A stretch of 64,000 nt of DNA from NCBI RefSeq assembly GCF_020985305.1, contig NZ_CP087588.1, positions 1,972,501 through 2,036,500 on the forward strand, given 5' to 3'. Shown here piece by piece: positions 28,324 through 37,544 of this stretch. Position 1 is the first letter of the stretch, and each line of letters begins with the position of its first letter. A program made the position numbers and the translations under genes. Below the pieces are notes generated by a model. The model saw nothing but the letters and a program-made list of their open reading frames with translations, did not search any database and was not told the DNA's origin. This DNA is from Croceicoccus sp. Ery15 (GTDB taxonomy: Bacteria; Pseudomonadota; Alphaproteobacteria; Sphingomonadales; Sphingomonadaceae).

Positions 28324-29433
28324 CTAAATCAGCGATACCCGCCCCCCTGCATGGCGCTGGATGCGCCCTGCAAGCTCCATTTCCAGCAGTGCAAGCTGAA
28401 CCGCAGAAGGCGCGGCGCCGCTGGTGCGGATCAGCTCGTCCACCATGACGGGAGCGGACGAGATCAGCCCCGCGATATCGGCGGGGGCAGCGTCGGCGAT
28501 CGTTTCTGCCGCTTCGTCCGGCGCCAGATGCGCGAACACCGGCGCTTCCTCGCGAAAGCGGCTGCGCGGGCTGCCGGTAAAGCTGTCGAGCAATTCGGCA
28601 ATGTCCTCTGCCCCCTGCACCAGCACGGCCCCTTCGCGGATCAGATAGTTGCAGCCTCGCGCCCGTGCGTCGCGCGGATTGCCGGGAACGGCCATCACCT
28701 CGCGCCCTGCCTCTGCCGCGATGCGCGCGGTGATCAGGCTACCCGATTTGGGCGCAGCCTCCACCACCACCGTGCCTGCCGCCATGCCCGCGATGATGCG
28801 GTTGCGGCTGGGGAAATGACGCGCCTGCGGCTGGGTGCCGGCGGGTTGTTCGGCGATCAGCACGCCTTCTGCCGCGATGCGGTCCTGCAGGGCGGCGTGT
28901 TCGGGCGGATAGGCGATGTCGATGCCGCTGGCGATCACACCGGCGGTTGCCCCTTCGGCCAGCGCCCCTTCGTGCGCGGCGGCATCGATCCCGCGGGCAA
29001 GGCCCGACACGACAAGCCGCCCCTGCGCTGCAAGTTCACGCCCGAACTGCCGCGCCAGCGAGATCGCGGCGGCAGAGGCATTGCGCGCGCCGACGATGGC
29101 GACGGCGGGTTTCTGCAACAGCGCCAGATCGCCCCGCACCGTCAGGATTGGCGGGCCATTGTGCAATTCGGCCAGCAGCGCGGGGAATGCCGGATCGTCG
29201 TGGAACAGATAGCGTGCGCCTGCCGCGCGAACGGCGGCCACTTCCGCGCGCACCAAAGCTTCGGGCGCGACCTGTCCCTTCCCGCCCCCGCGCGAGGCCA
29301 TCTCTGGCAAAGCCTCCAGCGCGGCGACCGCATTGCCGAAACGCGCCAGCAACTGGCGAAAGCTGACCGGCCCGACATGGGGCGATCGCAACAGGCGGAT
29401 GCGGGCAAAAGCCTCTTCCTGCGAAACCGGCAT
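28324..29433 (-). CDS. dprA: DNA-processing protein DprA/Smf
   Basis: A 369-residue protein that binds incoming single-stranded DNA and loads RecA during transformation. An N-terminal HhH-like region (HVGPVSFRQLLARFG) is followed by the Rossmann-like core with VAIVGARNASAAAIS near 111, VVSGLARGIDAAAHEGAL near 137 and AEQPAGTQPQARHFPSRNRII near 192. A C-terminal winged helix (about 305-369) is present. It follows plsY by 24 bp. No competence pilus genes are in the window. Confidence 0.93.
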   Translation of the reverse strand: MPVSQEEAFARIRLLRSPHVGPVSFRQLLARFGNAVAALEALPEMASRGGGKGQVAPEALVRAEVAAVRAAGARYLFHDDPAFPALLAELHNGPPILTVRGDLALLQKPAVAIVGARNASAAAISLARQFGRELAAQGRLVVSGLARGIDAAAHEGALAEGATAGVIASGIDIAYPPEHAALQDRIAAEGVLIAEQPAGTQPQARHFPSRNRIIAGMAAGTVVVEAAPKSGSLITARIAAEAGREVMAVPGNPRDARARGCNYLIREGAVLVQGAEDIAELLDSFTGSPRSRFREEAPVFAHLAPDEAAETIADAAPADIAGLISSAPVMVDELIRTSGAAPSAVQLALLEMELAGRIQRHAGGRVSLI

Positions 29434-29457
29434 GATGCTGGGTGCTGCCCTTCGCGC

Positions 29458-30045
29458 CTATTTTTTGCCGACGCGCGGTTCGGTGCCTGCCATTAGCCGC
29501 CCGATATTCGCGCGGTGCCGCCACAGCACGAATGCCGCCATCAGCGCCAGCGCCAGCGCATAATGGGGCCAGCCCAGACCATAGGCGGCGAGAGGGGCCG
29601 CGACGGCCGCGCTCATCCCGCCGGCGCTGGAAATGCGGGTGACCGCCAGCATGCCCAGCCACACCACCGCGAATGCCAGCCCGACCGGCCACGCCAGCCC
29701 CAGCGCCACGCCCATCAATGTCGCCACGCCCTTGCCGCCGCGAAAGCGCAGCCACACCGGCAGGCAATGGCCGATCACCGCGGCCAGCCCTGCCCAATGT
29801 TCCGTGCCCGGCCAGATCGCGCGGGCGACCAGCACGACCGTCACGCCTTTTGCCAGATCGAGCAGCAGCGTCGCCGCCGCCAGCCCCTTGCGACCGGTGC
29901 GCAGCACATTGGTCGCCCCCGTGCCGCCCGAACCGATTTCGTGCAGATTGCCCGCCCCCGCCATGCGGGTGAGGATGACGCCAAAGGGGATCGACCCCAG
30001 TACATAGCCGAAGACCAGCGCGGACAGCAGATCGATCATGGTCAC
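29458..30045 (-). CDS. plsY: Acyl-phosphate:glycerol-3-phosphate acyltransferase
   Basis: A 195-residue integral membrane enzyme making lysophosphatidate, the first step of phospholipid synthesis. PlsY signatures are visible: YVLGSIPFGVILTR near 15, the SGGTGATNVLR phosphate-binding loop near 39, and RFRGGKGVATLMG near 100, with about five to six membrane segments. The start is GTG 30045 or ATG 30039, two codons later; neither has a clear ribosome-binding site. First gene of plsY-dprA-topA and divergent from murI. Confidence 0.95.
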   Translation of the reverse strand: MTMIDLLSALVFGYVLGSIPFGVILTRMAGAGNLHEIGSGGTGATNVLRTGRKGLAAATLLLDLAKGVTVVLVARAIWPGTEHWAGLAAVIGHCLPVWLRFRGGKGVATLMGVALGLAWPVGLAFAVVWLGMLAVTRISSAGGMSAAVAAPLAAYGLGWPHYALALALMAAFVLWRHRANIGRLMAGTEPRVGKK

Positions 30046-30193
30046 GCGGGCACACTCCCAAAATGATGAAACCTGCCGTTAGCCGCTTGGCCGGTGCGGC
30101 TCAAGCGGCGGAGCGGAACGAAGCCGGGCCGTGCCCTTGCGGTCGCAAAGCGCCGTCTTGCCAGACCGCGCCCGCTATCGCATGGCATGGGGC

Positions 30194-31009
30194 ATGAGCC
30201 AGACTGTCCCGACGATCCGCCCCGATGCCCCCGTGCTGGTGTTCGATTCGGGCGTCGGCGGGCTGACCGTGCTGGATGCGCTGCGCCGGATTTTGCCCGA
30301 AGCGCCCGTGATTTACGCCGCCGACAATGCCGGCCTGCCCTATGGCGAAAAGAGCGAGGCGGAAATCGCCGCCCGCGTCGCCGGATTGCTGGGCCGCATG
30401 ACCGAACGGTTCCAGCCGCGCCTTGCCTGCATTGCCTGCAACACGGCCAGCACCATCGCGCTGGGCATGGTGCGCGACGTGCTGCATATCCCCATCGTCG
30501 GCACCGTGCCCGCCGTCAAACCCGCCGCCGCCGCCACGAAAACGGGGGTGATCGGGCTGATCGGCACGGGGGCGACGATCCGGCAGGCCTATGTCGACCG
30601 GCTTGAGGCGGAATTCGCGCAGGGCAAGACGCTGCTGCGCCTTGCCGCCCCCGGCCTTGTCGCCGCGGCAGAGGCCAAATTGCGCGGGCGCACGCCCGAT
30701 CCCGCCGTGATCGCGGGCGTTCTGGCCGAATTCCGGGCCATGCCGGGCGGCGACAGGATCGATACGCTGGTTCTTGCCTGCACCCATTTCCCCCTGCTCG
30801 CGGAAGAGCTGGGAGAGGCGTTCGGCCCCGATGTCGCGCTGGTCGACGGGGCCGAAGGGATCGCGCGGCGGATCGCCACGCTGACCGGCGGGCAGGAATT
30901 CCTGCGCACCGGTCCCGATATCGCGCTGTTCACGCGTGCGGAACAGGGGCTGGCCTCACTGGAACCGGCGCTGGCGGCACGCGCCCTGTCGCGGATCGAG
31001 GTGCTATAG
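30194..31009 (+). CDS. murI: Glutamate racemase
   Basis: A 271-residue cofactor-independent racemase providing D-glutamate for peptidoglycan. VFDSGVGGLTVLDAL at 16-30 and the two catalytic cysteines, C82 in IACNTAST and the second in LACTHFPLL near 196, are in place. The start is taken as ATG 30194; an in-frame ATG at 30182 would add four residues, and no strong ribosome-binding site decides between them. It is divergent from plsY. Confidence 0.93.
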   Translation: MSQTVPTIRPDAPVLVFDSGVGGLTVLDALRRILPEAPVIYAADNAGLPYGEKSEAEIAARVAGLLGRMTERFQPRLACIACNTASTIALGMVRDVLHIPIVGTVPAVKPAAAATKTGVIGLIGTGATIRQAYVDRLEAEFAQGKTLLRLAAPGLVAAAEAKLRGRTPDPAVIAGVLAEFRAMPGGDRIDTLVLACTHFPLLAEELGEAFGPDVALVDGAEGIARRIATLTGGQEFLRTGPDIALFTRAEQGLASLEPALAARALSRIEVL

Positions 31010-31161
31010 CCACGCGATCGCGGCGGCGTTGATGCGAAAAACGGGTCACACTCATCGCCAATCATGCTTTGCATGGCTGTGGACAATGCAGTAGGGGCTG
31101 TTCCCTGATTATCCGTTGGCCCTGTCATTTTCGGGGCCATGGGCGAGCGCGGCGCGCGAAA

Positions 31162-31175
31162 TTGATCTGGCGCAA
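31162..31175 (+). promoter_or_regulatory. FNR/FnrL-type box upstream of hemA
   Basis: TTGATCTGGCGCAA lies 91 bases before the hemA start. It has an intact TTGAT half-site and a CGCAA half, two mismatches from the FNR consensus TTGAT-N4-ATCAA, with the correct spacing. hemA is a known FnrL target in Rhodobacter. No regulator of this family is encoded in the window. Confidence 0.55.
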
Positions 31176-31266
31176 TGCGTGCGGGGGTTGACCCTGACAG
31201 GACGGCAACCGGCCATCCTGCCAAGCGAAATCCGGCGGATGGGCGGCCACGGAAGAGCAATACGAC

Positions 31267-32487
31267 GTGAACTACGACCAGATTTTCGACCAGGCGATCG
31301 ACCGGCTTCATGCCGAGGGGCGCTATCGCGTGTTCATCGACATCCTGCGCAACAAGGGCGCCTATCCCAATGCGCGCTGCTTTGCCGGGCACAACGGGCC
31401 CAAGCCGATTACCGTGTGGTGTTCGAACGATTATCTGGCGATGGGCCAGCACCCCAAGGTGATCGAGGCGATGGAAACCGCCCTGCACGATGTGGGCGCG
31501 GGTTCGGGCGGCACGCGCAATATCGGCGGCAACACCCACTACCACGTCGATCTGGAAGGCGAACTGGCCGACCTGCACGGCAAGGAAGGCGCGCTGCTGT
31601 TCACCAGCGGCTATGTCTCGAACGACACCACGCTGACCACTCTGGGCAAGCTGCTGCCGGGCTGCGTGATCTTTTCGGACGAATTAAACCATGCCTCGAT
31701 GATTGCGGGCATCCGCAATTCGGGCTGCGAAAAGCGGGTGTTCCGCCACAACGATCTGGCCCATCTGGAAGAGCTGCTGGCGGCAGAGGACGAGGCGACG
31801 CCCAAGCTGATCGCGTTCGAAAGCGTCTATTCGATGGACGGCGATGTCGCCCCGATCCACGCGATCTGCGATCTGGCCGAGAAATATAACGCGCTTACCT
31901 ATATCGACGAAGTCCACGCGGTGGGCATGTACGGCGCGCGCGGCGGCGGCATTTCCGAACGCGATGATGCGGCACACCGGATCGACATTATCGAGGGGAC
32001 GCTGGGCAAGGCGTTCGGCGTGATGGGCGGCTATATCGCGGCGGACAAGCGCATCATCGATTGCGTGCGCAGCTATGCGCCGGGCTTCATCTTTACCACC
32101 TCGCTTTCGCCGGTGCTGGTGGCGGGCGTGCTGGCATCGGTCCGCCATCTGAAATCGTCGAGCGTGGAGCGCGACGCGCAGCAGGCATCGGCCGCTTACC
32201 TCAAGGCTGCAATGCGCGAGGCGGGGCTGCCGGTGATGGAATCGACCACCCATATCGTTCCGCTGATGGTGGGCGATCCGGTGCGCGCCAAGAAGATCAG
32301 CGACATCTTGCTGGCCGAATATGGCGTGTACGTACAGCCGATCAATTTCCCGACCGTACCGCGCGGCACCGAACGCCTGCGCTTTACCCCCGGCCCTGCG
32401 CATACCGAGGAAATGATGCGCGATCTGGTCGGCGCTCTGGTCGAAATCTGGGACCGGCTGGAACTGGAACTGCGCGCCGCGGCTTAG
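31267..32487 (+). CDS. hemA: 5-aminolevulinate synthase
   Basis: A 406-residue PLP enzyme that condenses glycine and succinyl-CoA to 5-aminolevulinate, the first step of tetrapyrrole synthesis in alphaproteobacteria. Seen: [15 protein letters not shown] near 54, [17 protein letters not shown] near 78, [10 protein letters not shown] near 137, [13 protein letters not shown] near 212, and the PLP lysine in [10 protein letters not shown] near 248. Start is GTG 31267 with a GGAAGAG upstream. Product succinyl-CoA of the propionate operon is one of its substrates. An FNR-type box lies upstream. The 257-bp gap before it also contains promoter-like AT segments. Confidence 0.95.
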   Translation: MNYDQIFDQAIDRLHAEGRYRVFIDILRNKGAYPNARCFAGHNGPKPITVWCSNDYLAMGQHPKVIEAMETALHDVGAGSGGTRNIGGNTHYHVDLEGELADLHGKEGALLFTSGYVSNDTTLTTLGKLLPGCVIFSDELNHASMIAGIRNSGCEKRVFRHNDLAHLEELLAAEDEATPKLIAFESVYSMDGDVAPIHAICDLAEKYNALTYIDEVHAVGMYGARGGGISERDDAAHRIDIIEGTLGKAFGVMGGYIAADKRIIDCVRSYAPGFIFTTSLSPVLVAGVLASVRHLKSSSVERDAQQASAAYLKAAMREAGLPVMESTTHIVPLMVGDPVRAKKISDILLAEYGVYVQPINFPTVPRGTERLRFTPGPAHTEEMMRDLVGALVEIWDRLELELRAAA

Positions 32488-32744
32488 CTTGTTCTAGCCC
32501 CTCAGACGCCGGGTGGGCCCCATGCGGCGCGTATGAATTCATCGCATATATTAGCACGCGCATTTGCGCTGGCGGGACTTATTTGCTGCCCGCCACAACG
32601 CTTTGCCGCGTGAGGGCCTGCGCGCAGCATTCGCCTGCCGGTCAGTCCGCCGATGCGCGCTGCGCGTTGCGGTCGGCTGTCGCTTACCGCTAAGCAGTCT
32701 TCGCATGCGCCGCGGCAATTCGCGGACAAATTCGGGAGCATGGC

Positions 32745-34841
32745 TTGAAACATATGGTGCGCGGGCACTTCCTTTCTGTGGCAGCCTCCGGCCTTGCCGC
32801 TGCGCTTGTGCCCGCCGTTGCGCTTGCCCAAAGCGCCCCTGCCGCGCCGAAAGAGCCCGATGTGCCCGCTGCCCCCGTCGAAGATGGCATACAGGAGCCG
32901 CAGGACACCCCCGCACCCATTATCGTCACCGGCAAGGGTCTTGATGCCAGCGTCGCCGCGCCCGCCTATGCCACGCGGCAGATCGGGCGCGAGCAGATCG
33001 TCGCGGCCGCTTCGGGCAGGATCGAGGATGTGCTGTCGTCGGTCGCGGGGTTCCAGCAATATCGCCGGTCCGACAGCCGCTCCGCCAACCCCAGCGCGCA
33101 GGGGGTCACGCTGCGTTCGCTGGGTGGCAATGCCACCAGCCGGGCACTGGTGCTGCTGGACGGGGTGCCGATGGCGGACCCGTTCTTCGGCTATGTCCCG
33201 CTATCTGCCATCGCGCCCGAACGGCTGGGCGCGATCCGCGTCACGCGCGGCGGCGGTTCGGGTTCGTTCGGCGCGGGCGCGCTGACCGGCACGATCGAAC
33301 TGGAAAGCGCCGGTGCCGACATGCTGGGGCCGGTATCGGGCCACGCGCTGGTGAACGACCGGGGAGAGAGCGAGGCCGCCGCCGCCATCGCGCCAAGGCT
33401 GGGATCGGGCTTTGTCGAAGTCTCGGGCCGCTGGGACCGCGGGCAAGGCTTCTACACCACCCCTGCCGACCAGCGCGTCGATGCCACGTCGCGCGCTGCC
33501 TATGACAGCTGGTCGGCCGGCATTCGCGGTGTCGCCCCGATTGCCCCCGATACCGAAGTGCAGGCCCGCATGCTGGTCTGGCGCGATGATCGCACGCTGC
33601 GTTTCGACGGGGCCGACAGCGCGACCGAGGGGCAGGATGCATCGCTGCGCATCGTCGGGCGCGGCGAATGGTCCTTCGATGTCGTCGCCTATGTTCAGGC
33701 GCGCAATTTTTCCAACGTGGTGATTTCGTCCACGCGCTTTTCCCCCGTGCTCGACCAGTACAACACCCCCAGCACGGGCATCGGCGGCAAGTTTGAATTG
33801 CGACCGCCCGAAACGGCGGGGCACCAGTTGCGGCTGGGCGTCGATTATCGCAGCGCATCGGGCACGATGATGGAAAACGCGATCAGCGCCTTTACCGGCG
33901 CGGTCACCGCGCGGCGCATGGCGGGCGGGCGGAACGAGGATATCGGCATTTTTGCCGAGGATGACTGGACGCTGGGCGCGCTGGTGCTGACCGGCGGAGT
34001 GCGCGCGGACCGGACCGCGATCACTGGTGGCTATTACACGGCCCGCGATGCCGGTGGCAGCATCGAAACCGCCGAAACCTATGACGATCGCAGCGACTGG
34101 ACCGTCACATGGCGCGGCGGGGCAGTGTGGCAGGCGGGCGATGGCATTGCGCTGCGCGGCGCGGCCTATCGCGGGATCCGCCTGCCGACCCTGAACGAGC
34201 TTTACCGGCCCTTCGTCGTCTTTCCCGTCACGACGCAGGCGAATGCGGCGCTGGGAAACGAGGAATTGCTGGGGTTCGAGGCCGGTATCGACCTGACGCC
34301 GCTGGACGGCATCCGCCTGTCGCTGACCGCGTTCGACAACCGGATCGAACACGCCATCGCCAATGTCACCATCGCGGAAAACCTGCGCCAGCGGCAGAAC
34401 CTGCCCGCCATCGACGCGCAGGGCCTTGAACTCGATGCCGTGCTGGGCAACGGGCCGGTCAGCCTGACGGGCTCGCTTGCCTATACCGACGCGGCGGTCG
34501 ACGGATCGGGCGATGCGGCTGAACTGGACGGGCTGCGGCCCGCGCAAACCCCGCGCCTGACGGCCAGTGCGACACTGGCCTATGAACCGTCGTCCGCGAT
34601 GCGTCTGGCCGCGACCCTGCGCCATGTGGGCAAGCAGTACGAGGACGATCTGGAAACCGACGCGCTGCCAGCGGCGACCACATTCGATGCCTTTGCGCGG
34701 GTGCGGCTGGTGTCGGGCCTGTCGCTGGTACTGCGGGCCGAGAACCTGCTGGACGAGACCATCGTCACCCGCAATTCGGGCGGTTCGATCGACCTTGGCG
34801 TGCCGCGCACCGTGTGGGGCGGCGTGCAATTGGGTTTCTGA
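32745..34841 (+). CDS. TonB-dependent outer-membrane receptor (BtuB-like layout), substrate unknown
   Basis: A 698-residue receptor with signal peptide (1-28, ending AVALAQ), a TonB-box-like PAPIIVTGKG near 56, a plug domain with SNPSAQGVTLRSLGGNATS-type blocks near 117, and a 22-strand barrel ending in VQLGF. The start is TTG 32745, six bases after GGGAG; an ATG three codons later has poorer spacing. A three-codon ATG-GCT-TGA at 32740 overlaps this start out of frame. The 257 bp between hemA and this gene hold a 7-bp TGGCGGG/CCCGCCA hairpin (32570-32595), but I see no B12 riboswitch. Ligand unassigned. Confidence 0.85.
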   Translation: MKHMVRGHFLSVAASGLAAALVPAVALAQSAPAAPKEPDVPAAPVEDGIQEPQDTPAPIIVTGKGLDASVAAPAYATRQIGREQIVAAASGRIEDVLSSVAGFQQYRRSDSRSANPSAQGVTLRSLGGNATSRALVLLDGVPMADPFFGYVPLSAIAPERLGAIRVTRGGGSGSFGAGALTGTIELESAGADMLGPVSGHALVNDRGESEAAAAIAPRLGSGFVEVSGRWDRGQGFYTTPADQRVDATSRAAYDSWSAGIRGVAPIAPDTEVQARMLVWRDDRTLRFDGADSATEGQDASLRIVGRGEWSFDVVAYVQARNFSNVVISSTRFSPVLDQYNTPSTGIGGKFELRPPETAGHQLRLGVDYRSASGTMMENAISAFTGAVTARRMAGGRNEDIGIFAEDDWTLGALVLTGGVRADRTAITGGYYTARDAGGSIETAETYDDRSDWTVTWRGGAVWQAGDGIALRGAAYRGIRLPTLNELYRPFVVFPVTTQANAALGNEELLGFEAGIDLTPLDGIRLSLTAFDNRIEHAIANVTIAENLRQRQNLPAIDAQGLELDAVLGNGPVSLTGSLAYTDAAVDGSGDAAELDGLRPAQTPRLTASATLAYEPSSAMRLAATLRHVGKQYEDDLETDALPAATTFDAFARVRLVSGLSLVLRAENLLDETIVTRNSGGSIDLGVPRTVWGGVQLGF

Positions 34842-34888
34842 CGGCGCGCGCGTTTTAATCCGTCAGGCGTTTCAACCCGGCAGGCGCT

Positions 34889-35812
34889 TTATCCAAGCAG
34901 GCGGGCCCTTGCTTCGGCATATTCGCGTTTGAACCGCGCGATCCGGTCTGCTGCGGGGACGACCGCATCGACCGCGCCGATGCCCTGCCCGCTGCCCCAG
35001 ATGTCCTTCCATGCCTTGCTGCCGCCGAAATCCATCGCGCTGGGGTCCGAAGTCGCCAGATTGTCGGGGTCCATCCCCGCCCGCTCGATCGAACCGCGCA
35101 GGTAATTGCCGTGTATGCCGGTGAACAGGTTGGAATAGACGATATCGCCCGCCGCGCTGTCGACGATCATTTGCTTGTATTCGGGCACCGCCACAGCCTC
35201 TTCGGTGGCGATGAACGCGCTGCCGATATAGCCGGCATCGGCGCCCATCGCCTGCGCCGCCAGTATCGACTGGCCATTGGCGATCGCACCTGACAGGGCG
35301 AGCGGTCCGTCGAACCATTCGCGGATTTCGGACACCAGCGCGAATGGCGAAATCGTGCCCGCATGCCCGCCCGCGCCCGCCGCCACCGCGATCAGCCCGT
35401 CGGCACCCTTTTCGATGGCCTTTTTCGCAAAGGCATTTGTGGTGATGTCATGCAGCACCAGCCCGCCATAGGAATGGATCGCCGCATTCACTTCCTCGCG
35501 CGCGCCCAGCGAACAGATCACCACGGGAACCTTATACTTCACGCATAAGGCCAGATCGGTTTCCAGCCGCGGATTGCTGCGATGGACGATCAGATTGACC
35601 GCGAATGGCGCATCGTCATCGGTCAGTTCGCTGTTCAGCCGTTGCAACCATTCCTCGAACACGCCGTCGGGGCGGGCATTCAGCGACGGAAACGAACCCA
35701 CGATCCCGCTGCGGCATTGCGCCAGCACCAGTTCGGGCTGCGACACGATGAACATGGGCGCCGCGATGGCGGGCAATTGCAGGCGGTTCTTCAGCCAGTC
35801 GGGCAGGCTCAT
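34889..35812 (-). CDS. Nitronate monooxygenase (2-nitropropane dioxygenase family)
   Basis: A 307-residue FMN-dependent TIM-barrel protein. PAIAAPMFIVSQPELV near 14, DGLIAVAAGAGGHAGTISPF near 138 (the His is the expected catalytic base), ALSGAIANGQSILAAQAMGAD near 172 and GSAFIATEEAV near 196 fit the NMO family. These enzymes oxidise alkyl nitronates such as propionate-3-nitronate. It converges on the TonB receptor with 46 bp and has 45 bp to the CPBP gene on the same strand. Related FabK-type enoyl reductases share the fold but not this His context. Confidence 0.87.
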   Translation of the reverse strand: MSLPDWLKNRLQLPAIAAPMFIVSQPELVLAQCRSGIVGSFPSLNARPDGVFEEWLQRLNSELTDDDAPFAVNLIVHRSNPRLETDLALCVKYKVPVVICSLGAREEVNAAIHSYGGLVLHDITTNAFAKKAIEKGADGLIAVAAGAGGHAGTISPFALVSEIREWFDGPLALSGAIANGQSILAAQAMGADAGYIGSAFIATEEAVAVPEYKQMIVDSAAGDIVYSNLFTGIHGNYLRGSIERAGMDPDNLATSDPSAMDFGGSKAWKDIWGSGQGIGAVDAVVPAADRIARFKREYAEARARLLG

Positions 35813-35857
35813 ACTCGGTCAAACTCCCATCACTTGTGACGGGCGTTAGCATCGCGA

Positions 35858-36493
35858 TCAGGCCAGGAACAGGGCGACAGAACCGATAAGGTTGAAAGTC
35901 ATATGCGCTGCCACCGCAGGCAAGAGCCGCCGCCCGCAAATCTGGTAGAGCGCCCCCAGCACCAGCCCGATCAGCCCCGTCACCACCGCGCCCGAGGGGC
36001 CATAGCTGTGCGATGCGCCGAATGCGGCGGCGGAGATCAGGACCAACAGCGGCACCGCGCCCTTGCCAAAGATCTTCGCGCCCCAGCCGATCACGAAACC
36101 GCGATACAGCACTTCCTCTGCCGCTGCGCTGGCAAGGGCGATCACCAGCGTCACCGCGAACACGGCGACATTGCCCGCCACCGCATCCAGCGCGCCGGTA
36201 TCGACGCCCTTGCCCAGCAGCCCTTCGACCAGCGGGCGGATCACCTCGGCAATCCCTACCGCAAGTGCACCGCCGACCAGAATGCCCAGCAGCACCGACA
36301 TCCAGCCTTTCTTCCAGACCATCGCCAGTGTCGCCTGTCGCGACGATTTCATCACCGCCAGCACCGCCACCATGATCGCCAGCGAGAACAGGAAACCCAA
36401 AGTCGGAATCAGGATCGCGGGCACCAGCGCGCCAAGGCACAGCAGGGCGGGAATCCACTGGCGGGCGGGCAGCGATGCGGCAGAACTTGTCAT
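35858..36493 (-). CDS. CPBP-family intramembrane metalloprotease
   Basis: A 211-residue polytopic membrane protein. The three Abi/CPBP motifs are visible: EEVLYRGF near 126 (EExxxR), FGASHSYG near 158 (FxxxH) and AAHMTFNLIG near 195 (HxxxN). About six membrane segments flank them. The family includes the Rce1 CAAX protease and bacterial members of unknown target. Same strand and 45 bp upstream of the nitronate monooxygenase, so co-transcription is possible but no functional link is evident. Confidence 0.85.
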   Translation of the reverse strand: MTSSAASLPARQWIPALLCLGALVPAILIPTLGFLFSLAIMVAVLAVMKSSRQATLAMVWKKGWMSVLLGILVGGALAVGIAEVIRPLVEGLLGKGVDTGALDAVAGNVAVFAVTLVIALASAAAEEVLYRGFVIGWGAKIFGKGAVPLLVLISAAAFGASHSYGPSGAVVTGLIGLVLGALYQICGRRLLPAVAAHMTFNLIGSVALFLA

Positions 36494-36696
36494 GCGCAGG
36501 CGATAGCGCGGGTTTGGCTAATGCTTCGTTAGCAGGTCGGATTGCCGGTAATAAGGGCCTGCGGACAATGGCTTGGGCAAGGTCAGCAATGAAAAATGCC
36601 TAACTCGATTGAAACGACGCATTCGATCTATAGACTGGTATCAGTGATCATCGGGCGGGGGACAGTTCAGATCACAGCAAAAACGGGGGACGATCG

Positions 36697-37407
36697 ATGA
36701 ATATCGCATTACGATGCGCCATGATTGCTTTGGCGTCTGGCGCCGTTTTCTTGTCAGGCGGCAGCGCCCGTGCGCAGACAATTGCCATTCCGGGCGACAT
36801 GTGCGGCAAAGCCGCCGCCAACAGCGCCGAACCGCTGGCGGGAAAATGGCTGGCGGTCAATCGCGATGGCGGCGGCGCGGTAGGGCCATTCGGCTTTGCG
36901 CTGAAAAGCAGGCCGACCGAAAACCTGACCCTGCTGCACCCCAGCGGCGGCATATTGACCTTTACCGGCAAGAACGATCTGGGCGACCAGCGGCTGGACA
37001 TGCAGCCGCTTCCCGTGGCCGAGACCTTGCCCGACGAGTTTGACGTGCAGCTGGAATCGGGCCGGATCGAAACGGTGGATGTCAGCGCGCTGCTGCCCTG
37101 CGCGTGGAGCGAGATGCCGGGATACAAGGGTCATATCGATTATCCCCTGCAAGGTCAGGGAGAGATGCGAATGACCGTGATGTTCAACTTCCCCAGCCAG
37201 AACGCAGGCTTTGGCCTGTTGCATTTCACCGGCAATATGATGGGCAATCCGATCGATGTGTGGCGCTATGTCACGCTGACGCGCAAGAACAGCAAGGGGA
37301 TGACACTGGGTTGCAACCCGCTGCAGCCGGTGTGCCGCAAGGCCATCGCCTGTCAGGAGGACGAGGACGGCAACAAGCGCGAGCCGGAAATCTGCGACGC
37401 GCCCTGA
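36697..37407 (+). CDS. Secreted protein of unknown function
   Basis: A 236-residue protein I do not recognise. Residues 1-27 form a clear signal peptide (ending GSARAQ). The mature part begins with a Cys-containing segment (GDMCGKAAAN), carries a GKWLAVNRDGGGAVG stretch, and is rich in beta-prone sequence. The C-terminus is dense in cysteines (LGCNPLQPVCRKAIACQEDEDG, then EICD), about seven in all, suggesting periplasmic disulfides. It stands alone behind about 200 bp with a TTGAAA and TATAGA (spaced 14 bp), a weak promoter candidate near 36609-36634. No function proposed. Confidence 0.75.
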   Translation: MNIALRCAMIALASGAVFLSGGSARAQTIAIPGDMCGKAAANSAEPLAGKWLAVNRDGGGAVGPFGFALKSRPTENLTLLHPSGGILTFTGKNDLGDQRLDMQPLPVAETLPDEFDVQLESGRIETVDVSALLPCAWSEMPGYKGHIDYPLQGQGEMRMTVMFNFPSQNAGFGLLHFTGNMMGNPIDVWRYVTLTRKNSKGMTLGCNPLQPVCRKAIACQEDEDGNKREPEICDAP

Positions 37408-37509
37408 CGCGGACGGCGCGCCATCGAAGCGCCATTGAAAGGGGCGCTTGCCTGTCCTAGATCGGGCCTGCGGCGACCACGTTCCCGCCCTGCCTTCAGG
37501 GGATCAAGA

Positions 37510-37544
37510 CCGGGACGGCCCGGCAGCTGACGAAAGGCTGCTGC
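37510..37544 (+). promoter_or_regulatory. Candidate guanidine-II (mini-ykkC)-like leader of the guanidinium exporter
   Basis: Directly before the exporter ATG are two small hairpins with ACGR loops. The first, 37510-37523, is CCGGG-ACGG-CCCGG, a perfect 5-bp stem with loop ACGG, containing GGACGGCC as in mini-ykkC RNAs. The second, 37523-37541, pairs GCAGC with GCTGC and shows ACGA at 37530-37533, but needs a bulge or a large loop. The likely Shine-Dalgarno GAAAGG (37532-37537) lies in the second. Against: the two stems abut with almost no linker. Confidence 0.45.

Noticed and set aside
25912..29496. Very long plus-strand open frame (1194 codons) opposite topA and dprA
   Set aside because: It is antisense to two well-conserved genes; GC-rich codon bias removes stops from the opposite frame. 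Its translation has no domain and a His/Arg/Gln-rich composition typical of shadows.
31060..31115. DnaA-box-like TGTGGACAA and TTATCC near hemA as a possible replication origin
   Set aside because: Only two imperfect boxes, no AT-rich unwinding region, and no dnaA, parAB or other origin-linked genes nearby.
32488..32744. Cobalamin riboswitch upstream of the BtuB-like receptor
   Set aside because: The conserved B12-box order and the GCCACTG and GGGAAG elements are not present.
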